Part shown: piece after piece, positions 36,001 to 48,000 of the stretch | Numbering within the stretch: the stretch's first letter is position 1 | How the letters are laid out: each line of letters opens with the position of its first letter | Notes under the pieces: model-generated | What the model was told of the DNA's origin: nothing | Databases searched by the model: none | What the model saw: only the letters and a program-made list of their open reading frames with translations | Translations under genes and position numbers: made by a program | NCBI GenBank assembly: GCA_037951105.1 | Contig: JBAMJV010004340.1 | Location: 1-64,000 of the forward strand | Reading direction: 5' to 3' | DNA length: 64,000 nt | Source of the DNA: Echinarachnius parma | Taxonomy: Eukaryota; Echinodermata; Echinoidea; Clypeasteroida; Echinarachniidae

Positions 36001-39000
36001 CAGAAAACGTTCCATGTTGTGATTTGTGTGCAAATCCCGCTTGGTAATGGACTTTTTCCTAGGATTCATAAATTTTCATTATTCTTAACTCCAATCACTG
36101 CAATTATTCAATTGTAGGTTAAAAACGGTTGGACACTGGTCATGAATACAATTTCATTGAAAAAACAATATAATACATCAGTTAAAAAACTAAGAAAAAA
36201 TACATAAGAAATTCGAAAAACAAAGAAAATAAATACATGAGGAAAATTGTAATTTTTGCATTTTTGTATGTTGAAAAGTTGTTAATTAAGGCATTACAGA
36301 TATATTTACGTATACCTAGCTTATTTCAAGCAAGAAATCAAAATTTAACCCTTAAAAAAATTGGCATAAGTGATATTAGTAAAAAATTAGGGGATTTTGA
36401 ATTTTGAACGCGTAAAATAAACTATTTTGGCGGCCATTTTGTTTTTAGCCAAATCTCAAATTGCTCAAGGCTGATTGATTTCCATTTTTTGGTTTCTTCA
36501 AAGTGGATGCTTTGATAGTCAGAATCCATTGAGAAAAAAAAAACTTTATACCTCAAAACAAGGTTAGGCCCCAATTCTGGATTTAGCTGCCGGACTAATA
36601 AGTTTAATTCAGACATTGGAATTCACGACGCATTCTTGCCCACCATATAACCTGTACGATACCATTGTTTTATCAGACCGCTAATTAAGTTCAGTCAACG
36701 GGAACGGAACCGCACTTTTGTTCTTGTCCACATATTGGGACATTCTTGTTTCCACCGCGCAACTACGCATGCGTACAATCCTTGAAGCATTATTCTGATC
36801 GAGGCGTCATAATACAACTGTTTATAAAACGGCTCTGGTGAATTCTGTAACGTGATTGGTTCAATCCTGTCACGTGACTATTCATTACATTTCAACAACC
36901 ATGCACGACCGTGCAAAACAGGGTGCAACCGGCCGGGGTGCGTTACTCGTTTTCATTGCACAACTTTTTGCACGGTTGATGACGTCAAAATGTTTGTTTA
37001 CATAGTTCTACGAAGACAAACTTGCGAAAGTGACAACAAAAAAGATGGAAAATGCTTCATTTGTAAATCTGTTCTTCAGTAAATAAATCTTAGCAGTTTC
37101 ATTAATTATATGGTATGTGGTTTGATATTGGTTAGTTTTGGAATGGAAATGCATGAAATTCTTTGATAATTCTCACTTTTACGGGAAACTTTGTGGCAAT
37201 TTTACATCGACTGCATTTGATCTGCTGAGCTGCAGAGTCAAATTCAGTGAAGCGAGTGAAGAAGTAATGATTAATTTTGTAAATTCCTAATAAATGCATA
37301 CTCTATAGAGAGTAGATAGACTGGGTTAATAATTGTGGCAAGTCTGTTTTCAATAATCCAGCAAAATAAAACAATCCGTAGTTGAGCTGGTTTTATAAAA
37401 CAATAACGGTCATATCATCATGCGTCATGTAAATGCATCGTACTCTCGGCTATGTTAGCTGTGCGCATGCGCACTTGGCTTACGCCTCGTGCGTAACGCA
37501 CAGCTAACATAGCCTCGCGTGCGATGCATTTACACAATGTACTCTAGACCGTGTATTATATACGTACCCAAATATAATTTATATCATAATTCAACAGAAT
37601 TGGTTGAGAATGCACATTCATGACTGTACAGGTTTGTTGTCCTGACTGGCTTCACGTCATACTTGATAGTGGTTTTTTTCTCCCTTTAAAAATGCAATAA
37701 TTCAGAAAAAAAAATCAAAACCAATAACAATATTGGGCGCATGGCCATATTTATACCGGGGGCTAAGGTATGTCTTCCCGAATAATATATATTTCCCGTT
37801 TTTATCTGAAAAGCAATGAAACGGCCCGAAATAGAAACGTATTGGTTAATTCTTGAATATGATATAATTTTGCCTGAATGTTAATACAATGTTGCCCAAA
37901 TTTGACTTGAGCTTGCCCAAACATGATACACTTTTCCCCAAAAATGACATTACTTTACCCAAAAAAGACCAGTTACAAAACTCTTGGCGCTGCAGCCCCT
38001 TAGCCAGCCCTTATCGTACGGCTATAGGGGTGACAATACCATTAATGTAATTTAATTCTTCTTTATCGGACTTCTTGATTTAATATGTTGACTGCACAGT
38101 TCGTCTAGAAGGTGGTGCAGAAAGATATGAAGGGCGAGTAGAGGTGTACTACCACGGAGCCTGGGGAACTGTCTGTCGTGGCACCTGGATTAAGCAGGAT
38201 GCGGATGTTGTCTGCAGAAGTCTTGGTTTCCCAGATGCTGAGGCCGCACTGAGTGCACGGGAATTTGGTTATGGCACCGGATTAATTTTGCTGGATGATC
38301 TTCATTGTACCGGGACAGAGTCAACCATTGCTGATTGCGTCCATTTCGGGCTTGGAAACCACAACTGTAATCATGGAAATGATGCAGGTGCCCGCTGTAA
38401 TAATAATGGTAAATTGTACATTCACATTGTACAAGTTCACTTCATGGTTATTCATCATCATATTTTTATATTAATGTACCGTTTAGTGCTAACTTTTATG
38501 TAAGCTTAATATAGAAAATATGTTATTGTTATAACTGGGAGTGGTATTCTCATATCGTACTTTCTAGAATGACTATTCAACAGAGCAACGAAATTAGTTG
38601 GTTTTGAGCTGAAGCATTTGAAGAAAAAAATGCATTTAGAAGCGTCTTTGAAATAGTGTGAACATATGACGCTGAACAATTTACAACATTCCCGATAACT
38701 AATCCCAAGTCTAGCCATCTAAAATGTTATAAAGCTTGTCATATCGGAACATCTGACCTTCAATTTGTCCAATAATCCTGTTGAAAATAAAAATTGAGTA
38801 GTACTAGATAAAATGATCAACCATATGTATCCCAGTCACGAAGTCTATGTGTTTAGACGATCCACACCCCTAACCCTAATTATAATCCATATTATAATCA
38901 TAAGCCCCCGAATTTATAATTGTATAGTAGACCAAATGGCTGTAGACAAATCGGCAAGTTACCGTTTAGACTCCCACAATGTCTGTTTTCTTAATCATTT

Positions 39001-42000
39001 GTACAAGACCTCCCACAAAAAAAATATGACATCTGATTTTGTTTTGCACCCGCTGATCTTAAATTGTGTATAATCGGTCATGCATGGATCTATTTTGTGT
39101 CCGCTCAAAACAAAAATGTGTGTAAATAGTTCATTCAAATAGATAATCTTTCAGAATTTAATTGGGAATATGATATAAGTATTATGCTCATACTCTTAAA
39201 CATACTGATGTGTTATTTGTATTATTTCCCGTCACATATGTTACCAGTTCGCCTTCTAAATGGGAATGACGGCAATGAAGGTCGGGTGGAAGTTTACTTC
39301 AATGGAGCATGGGGCACTGTCTGTGACAATAGCTGGGATATCAAGGATGCGAACGTTGTCTGCAGAAGTCTTGGATTTCCGGCTGCAGAGGCCGCCTTGG
39401 TAGAAGCGACATTCGGAAAAGGCACAGGGGACATTCTCTCCGACATTCGTTGTACAGGGATAGAGTCAGACATAGTTGATTGTCCTCGTGATGGTATAAG
39501 AAACCATAACTGCGCTCATCAAGATGATGCAGGAGTTCGGTGTGCACGGGGTAAGTTGTAACTATGAAGTGACATGGTGAAACATTCAATTTGTTAACCC
39601 ATTTGCGATGGGTAACACGTTCTTATATTGTGTTGTTTTGTTTTTGTTCACAGATATTAGCCAGGCATATTAGATTCCCGTAAGGAGTTTTCACAGGTAT
39701 GGACTTGGTATACGAGGTCACCGTAAAGCTTTCTCATAAACGGGGACCTTGCATACTGTAGTCGATTCCCGTATGATCCTTTTTTACAGACAACGGCCCG
39801 TTTCCATCATGTCCATGGTGCCATTTCACAGACACGGACCACGTATACGATTTTCTTCAGGTTTTTTTTTTTCGAAAACAGGGTTATTTTGTGCACTACG
39901 TTTCCATTCCCACGAGGCAGTTTCACAGACTTGGATCACGTATAACATTGTCGGTGAGACCTTACCAAGGACAGGGGTCTGGTTTACTTAATGAAATAAA
40001 AGCCTTTACAAGAGAAGGTTCACTGAATGGTGAGGAAAATGTCGTGATGCTTTGTCGTATTGTTGTGTAGGCTTAGCTATTTCGTTTAGCATACCACAGT
40101 ATACTAACAAAATATTGCCATATTTGTGTCGGGAATCTATCAAAAACAGTCAAGTCTCGGCATTCTCCAAACTGAGAAAATGCTGCCAAAAGGTCAGAAT
40201 CTCCATTGTTTAAGTTGGGTGCTCATTAACGCTCATTAACACAAAAATAGACATAACTTTGTCAGTATTTGACAAATATTCATAGATTGGGTTTCAAATT
40301 AAAGGGAATGATCTGGGGAATAAAACTGGAACAAAATCTCAAATTTCCATTATGAGGTCCATTTGACTGATTTTTATATACCCTGCCACATTTGATACAT
40401 CATTAGCGGTATCTCTCTTAATATATAATCATTAGTGAAATCTTGTTTAACATAAGTATTATCATGTATGTGGTATTGCCTTTCTTTCTCATGCATAACT
40501 TACCTTAGCATCGAATATATATACATACGGTAATAACATGAATTGCGTATTTCACTATCAATCCCTCCCCGACAGTTCGGCTGCAAGATGGGGAAAATGT
40601 GAATGAGGGTCGTGTAGAGGTGTATTACAATGGAGCCTGGGGAACTGTCTGTGATGATGATTGGGATATTCAGGATGCAGACGTTGTTTGCAGAAGTCTT
40701 GGATTCCCGGCTGCCAAGACCGCACTCGGTGGGGCAGCACTTGGACCAGGCACTGGAGAAATTGTCTTGGATGATGTTCGTTGTACCGGGACAGAGTCAG
40801 CCATCTTTGAGTGTACCCACGCTGGTCTAGGAAGTCATAACTGCGTACATGATCAAGACGCAGGTGTCCGATGTCACCATAATGGTAGTACATATACTTC
40901 GCACAAAAAGAAAGTAGACACTTGTTTAAGTTGAAATATTTAATATTTATGTACGACAGAGTGTGCATATCAAATTAAAGGGAATTTAATCCTCTACAGG
41001 CAGAATATAAATTAAAGGTGTAATCGTTCATGCATGAACTGCCATGATCAATTAACAATAGCAAGATCTATTTTCAAAAATAGCAAAAACAATGGATGAC
41101 CGCACCATTCGACTGCAATGAGTTAGCGTCTTGGTTGAAACAAGATGTGCGGGGCAAGTCTAGTATGGCACCATTTAGCCGTATTGTCATGAACTCCCAA
41201 AATACACATTTACCAATAAAACAGGGCCAGGTTATGAGAACATGAACATATTGGTCTGTTTTTGAGGCATTAAACTTGTCTGTTACATGCCTCTCTTGCA
41301 ATTTCAACCATAGTTACCTAGAGAAGTGACGTGTTACAGACTGCCCAACTGGTTGACCAAAGGTGACATCAGATTTGGAAGATCTTTGGACTACAGTAGA
41401 ATTCTTGGGAAGAATTTATACCAAGTTTCATGCTGAAATAAGGGCACAAACTGTAGTTTCGACGAATACACCTGAGCCATGGAATTCCCCATGTTGTTAC
41501 ATTTGGATGAAAATGAAACCTACAACGTTCACAATTTGTCTTCAGTTACACTTTTTCTATTGAGATGAAACTAACCAAAATCACATTTGTAATTAAATAA
41601 TTATGCCATGTCATGAATATAGCGTTTATATCATGGTTGTCAACATTTAAATGATTGAAAGGATGTTCCATTTTTGCTATTTTTGAAAACAGACCTTGCA
41701 GTGGTTAATTGACCGTGACAAGTCATGCATGAATGATTTCTCTTGGGCTCTATGCTAATATCGAAGAGGGCAGTTTTATCTTTAATTTGATATACAATAA
41801 CATATATCTTATCGTTAACAATATGAGATATGTTGTCTTAAATAAGTGTCCTGTTTCTTTTTGTGCTGGGTATACATGCACATACCTTTATAGTTTTGTT
41901 AAAGGGGTAGTACATTTTTGGCAAGGCTAATCTTAAGTCCCCAAAACCTGCACAATAACATTACAAATTAATATGTATAACTCCACCATTCTCGACAGGA

Positions 42001-45000
42001 ATATAACTTCAATTGACTAAGTAAGAACCATGTTATCAGCGAAAAGCCACTAAAACCTAAAAGGGCGCTTTCTAAAAAAACATTGCTTTCAACCATTTTT
42101 CATACACAATTGTGCGTGTTATGTTTTATTAAAATAATGGTTAAATAAAGATATCATCAAAAACTATTTTCAAAACCTCTTTTGACAATTTCTGAAAAAA
42201 TGTAAGCATTTTCAAAATATAATAAAAAATCATGTAATGAATCTGGGCCAAAGATTTATTTCAAGCAGATATATATTTATTGATATTTCAGCGGTTTCTG
42301 AACCGATGTTGATCAAATAAAGTTTATTCTGCCATTAAAATTGTATGCTCTTTCACAGTTAAACTCAGTTTTTCCATTATCTCTCAAAAATAAGTTGTGC
42401 AGCGCCCTCTGTACCTTAACCGAACTACCCCTTTATAGAAAAAGTTTATACAGGCTTTTCAGCAAATAAGGAAAATGGATCAATTTAAAATCTATCTTAA
42501 AGGGATAGTTGAGTTTTAGTAGAGAGGGCACTAGACTACTTTTTTTGTGAGGTAATGAAAAACTGAGTGTAAAATTTGAAAGAGCATAATATTTAAATAA
42601 TAAAATCATCTTTGTTTGATCAAAATCGGTTCAGAGACGGCTGAAATATCTATAAAATTTAATATAACAATTTGTAATAAAGCTGGGGCCCCAGGTTTAT
42701 TAGAGAATTTTGAACCAGCCGTTAAAAATACAAAAAAATGCTTCCTCTTTTCAAAAAGTTACAAAATAGGTATTTAAATAGTTGTTATTTCTCTATCAAA
42801 TCACTATTCAACAAAACATCACATGCACAATATGTTATTCAAAATGTTTTAAACCGATTAGTGTTTAGAGAGCGCCCTCTTGTAATTTTGTGTTCCTTTC
42901 TAGTTATAACTATTAGTTTGTAATGTAATGATGCAGGTTTTGGTTACTAAAATTCAGTTTCACCAAAACTGTACTCTCCTTACCAGAACTCAACTATCCC
43001 TTTAAATACAGTTTGAGCAGATTTTAATAATCCAATCGAGAATTATGAATGTTGATTCAAATCTTAGTCGGCTCTTCATTGCTAAATATTTGAGGTTAGA
43101 AGAACAATTTTATTTTGGGACAATAAAAACAAAATTACAATTTTTTTCATTTAGGATGGATCTTCTTTGTACTCCGAGTCGATTGTACAAATATAAGGCA
43201 ACACTTTAGTGATATCCCAAAAGAATAAAACAATGTGAAAATCTATGTTCGACGTCAGTGGACATTTTTTCTTCAATTTACTGTAGCATCAGAGGGCGTC
43301 AAACAAAACTCGTTATAATTTTTTAACGGGAAATCCAATTTTGGTTTCTAAAATTATACTACCATTCAATCCAGAAATCCATAGTAGTTCATTTACTGTT
43401 GCTCTCGCTAGAAATTTCAATAAGAATGCTTATCATTTTTGCAAATTCATTGTTGTTGTTCCCAGTTCGACTTCAAGATGGGGGTTATGGTAAGGAAGGT
43501 CGAGTAGAAGTATTCTCCAACGGAGTTTGGGGAACTGTCTGTGATGACTTATGGGATATTGATGACGCGACCGTTGTCTGCAGAAGTCTTGGTTTCCCAG
43601 CTGCAGAGGCCGCACTGAGTAGCGCAGCATTTGGCCAAGGCACCGGAGACATTATACTGGATGATGTTCGTTGTACTGGGGCAGAGTCAACCATCTTTGA
43701 TTGTCTTTATCCTGATCTACGAGTTAATGACTGTTCCCACCAAGAAGATGCAGGGGTTAGGTGTACATCAGGTAGCCAATCATTTTGTTTGTTTCTCGTT
43801 TGAAAAAAGAATACTTTAGTGACTGGGGAGGTTTGAGCTTACCAATGGCATGTAATTTGTTGTTTTATTATAAATTATGAAAACGCCGATCTATCATGTT
43901 TAAGCATTTTTGGGAATAAAACATTTTAAATATAACTGTGTTGCATTCATCATAATATGATATATGGTATATATTATATAGATACGTTCTCGAAGATAAC
44001 GCCTGTTTAGGCCTTTTCCTATATTTTGTGTCCATTGTCTAATGCACGAACCTGGAATATAAAGTCCTTAGATATATACTGTATAACACCGTTATAATTT
44101 TATTATCGGCTCGGGTGACCCCCCTTTTGGGAAATCATCCCTTCGTTGCCCTCATCTGGCCTTACTTGAAAGGGTATCTTCAGGGTTACAACATATAGCA
44201 CTAGGTACATGAAATATGATGATGATGTTCATTATGTTCATTCATGGTAACTTTTATGTAAGATGTTTGCAATAAATTATATAAGAGATATAATTAGTTG
44301 GATCCTTACAAACAGTTTCCATTTATTTCATCAACGTAATCTGATAGTTCGTCTCGAAGATGGTGATGATTGCAACGAAGGTCGTGTAGGAGTGTTCTAT
44401 GACGGAGCTTGGTGGAGTGTCTGTGATAATGGCTGGGATATCCAGGATGCGAACGTTGTCTGTAGAAGTCTAGGTTTCATAGCTGCCGAGACTGCCTCGT
44501 CTGAGTTGGAACTCGGTCCTGATGCTGGAGCTGTTCTATTAAACAATGTTAACTGTGCGGGAACTGAGTCGGACATTTTTGACTGCACTTACGAAGGTCT
44601 AGAAAACCAGAACTGTGGGCCTGGTTTGTTTAGCGGTGCAGGTGTTCGATGTGCACCGCTTCTCAATGGTAAACATTCTTAAACCTGAATGACTATTTAA
44701 CTGACATGGTATAATAAACTGTAATTAACATACTGTACACATATATTATATTTCTTTCATAATTTGTAACAATGCATAGATAATCATGTTTAGTATGTAA
44801 GACTATATACAATGCAAATGAGTATGTGATCAATTAGGTAAATATAACAATGTTTACTTGTTATCTAATATGCATTGTATTTTTCCAATGTAGTATGTTA
44901 TTGTCCATTCTGTTGAAACTATTCAGCGTTTGTCTTTTTTCTTAATTGGTTTGAAAGAAATCTTATTTTGGTTTGGTTTCAAAATCGCATTTTCGGGTTT

Positions 45001-48000
45001 CAGCTTTGAGATCATCACGAAGGAATATAACATCACATTCTAAGCCACCGCTCTTTTGTTTCACCCCTTATAATTCCCCGATTGTGCTTTATTATGTAAA
45101 GACTGTATGATACCGTTGGTCTTGGAACTATTACAAGAATGTAATATTGCCGCTGTGAATTCATAAATGCTTAGTGTTTTTTGTCGTTGTCATTTCAATT
45201 GTTATTTTTTTTAGTTCGACTTCAGAATGGAACGGACAAAAGTGAAGGTCGTGTCGAGGTGTTACATAGTACTACCTGGAGAACTGTCTGTGATGATGAA
45301 TGGGATATTCAGGATGCGAACGTTGTCTGCAGAAGTCTGGGTTTCCCAGCTGCCAAGGCTGCACTGGGTAGCGCAGCATTTGGCCAGGGCCCAGGAAACA
45401 TTCTACTGGATAATGTTCGTTGTACCGGGACTGAGCCAAATATCTTTGCGTGTAGTTCAAACCAAATTGGGCACCATGACTGTGTTCATCTTCAAGATGC
45501 TGGTGTCCAATGCATGACAGGTAACTAGAAATACATTGTACATTATTTCGTGAGTGTTTTTTGTCGAATCACAAGAAAGATTATTTCAGACATACATTTA
45601 ACAAGTTATTTACTTGATAAAACATCAGGCACACAATATTGTACTTTCCCATGACTGACTAGCTCGTGTTGTCTTTATGAAATTTGCATATTTACTCATG
45701 AATTATCATGAACAGGGCAGTGCATGTAGCATAATGATTGCAGGACTACCGTGATTTGATTCTTTGCCATGTAATGAGATGATGCATTTTCATAGTTTAT
45801 CAGGAAGTGTTGTTTTGTTTTAATTTGTGCAGCTTATAATAATGTTTGTTTTCCTTCATACAAGTCAGGAACGGGAGTACGTTTGCTTAGCACAGGACTG
45901 ACATAAAGGACTTTTACAATAATGAAAATGTGTTTTACACCGATAATAAACGATGGTTATACTAGCGCAATGTTTTGCATTGAATTAGGAAAGTCTTCCT
46001 TCATGATTCATATCGGCAAAATATATATTTTTTAAAGATGTAGAACATGACAGAAGATTTCAATTGAGATAAGGATTGGACTTTCAAATTGTATATTCGT
46101 TGTAAATTATAAATAATACGCATCGCTCTGTTTATATTATAAAGTTCGCCTTGAAGGTGGGAGTAACACTAATGAAGGTCGTGTAGAAGTGTTCTATAAC
46201 CATGATAACGGAACCTGGGGAACTATCTGTGATGATAGCTGGGATATCGATGACGCGAACGTTGTCTGCAGAAGTCTCGGCTTTCCAGCTGCTCTGGAAG
46301 CCCTTGGAGGGGGAGCGTTCGGTGAGGGCACTGGATATATTCTCTTCGATGACGTCAGTTGCGTTGGAACCGAAACTAGCATCTTTGAATGTGACCACAG
46401 TGGCCTTGGCATGAATGATTGCAGGCATTCCGAAGATGCGGGTGTTCGTTGTTTATCTGGTAATTATATGAAAATGTATGTATGTATTTATAGGATAAAT
46501 GTTATATCAATAGTTAAGATGTAATTATCGATGTGTTATTGCATGTTCCTCTTACCCGTGATTTGGAAAGGGGTGCATCAATTGGATTAAACAGTGGATA
46601 TGTCACTAAATGATTTAACTTTTAATCATTTTAAAAAATTAAAATTATATACGAATTTATAAAAGAAAATGCTATATGAATGCTTAAGATGTCAATATCA
46701 TTGTGTATTGTATGTTCCACTTTTATAACCGTCATATAAAAGGAGAGGCCTACATTTGAATATACACAATTAAAGACATGTAAAACGGCAAATTATGTTA
46801 TGTATGTCGTCAAAGTAGGATAAGATTTGATATGTCGATACACGCAAGATTAGTTTAGCATAATACAATTGTGAGTACATATTGCAGTATCAATTGACTG
46901 TCAATTTTCAGCTGGTTTTGTTTGTTAACAAAGTGCATGTCACATATGTAACCATAAGCGTAAATAATCTAACCTACATTACTTTGATAGTACCTTTCGT
47001 GTACATGTCCTTGTATAAATGTAAGTCCTATCATTTTGCAATTTCAGTCCGACTTCAAAACGGAACAGACAACAACGAAGGTCGAGTAGAGGTGTACCAC
47101 AATGGGGCCTGGGGAACTGTCTGTGATGATGGTTGGGATATTCAGGATGCGAATGTTGTTTGCAAAAGTCTTGGGTTGCGGGCTGCAGTAACTCTGGTGG
47201 ATAACACCGAGTTTAGTCCAGGCACCGGAGCCATTGCTTTATCCCACCTTGGCTGCGTAGGAAATGAATCAGACATCTTTGATTGTGCTCACGCTGGCCT
47301 TGGTATCCACAACTGTGTTCACTTAGAAGACGTTGGCGTCCGATGCGCTTCAGCCCTTCAAAGTAAGAAAATTAATTTCTCAACTAGTTATGTTTTATAG
47401 AAATTGTTCTTCCCATTAAAGGGATCTAGTAACATTGTCAAAATCTGTAATACTTGGAACTCTATTGGTTTTCTCATACCGTATTGTATTCCAATAGAAG
47501 CATACATAGGACATGTTATGGTTTTTCGAATGTCCCTTTTGTTAAAAAGATATTTACGAATGAAGTGTTCAGATGTTAAATTATCCAATGGATCGCCAAA
47601 ACCGTGTACAAAGTGAGTGAAATGAGTTAGTGAATATCACTTTGCATTTTTGCGTATTACTCGGCCATAGACATATCAAATAACAACAATATACATTGTA
47701 TCAACCACTTGTCTATTTTTGCACATGTCAACAAAGTAACTAGATTCCTTTAAGTTTTCCTGTATGGTACATTGAATCCGGTATTATGTTATTGATTTCA
47801 AGAATTATTACCGGGATGAAGGTCCTGTCTCTGTTTGTCTTCTTTATCGTGTCGAAACAATTAATTCATCCACGTGGATTTCTCAACATTATATTTATGT
47901 GTAATGTAATGTGATATAGAGACCAGTTCAATATACATTATCATGTCATTTTTCACAATGTATAATTGTATAATGTTTTGTAAATTTGTGTACAGCCCTG

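Larger units (their letters stand above)
32253..36596. mobile_element. 4.3-kb element with long inverted repeats
   Basis: It starts AGTCCGGCAGC and ends GCTGCCGGACT. Inside, 32370-33510 and 35930-36440 are complementary (AAACAAAATGGCCGCCAAAA against TTTTGGCGGCCATTTTGTTT, and GAACGTTTTCTGGGCTGACA against TGTCAGCCCAGAAAACGTTC). The left arm is interrupted by a MITE at 32597-33145. A second, inner inverted pair lies at 33659-33850 and 34240-34424. No transposase is evident. The target duplication is unclear. Confidence 0.7.

Noticed and set aside
46882-47047. N-terminal extension of SRCR exon 12 with its own start codon
   Set aside because: The open text is intronic and ends at a standard TTTCAG acceptor in the same phase as all other SRCR exons.
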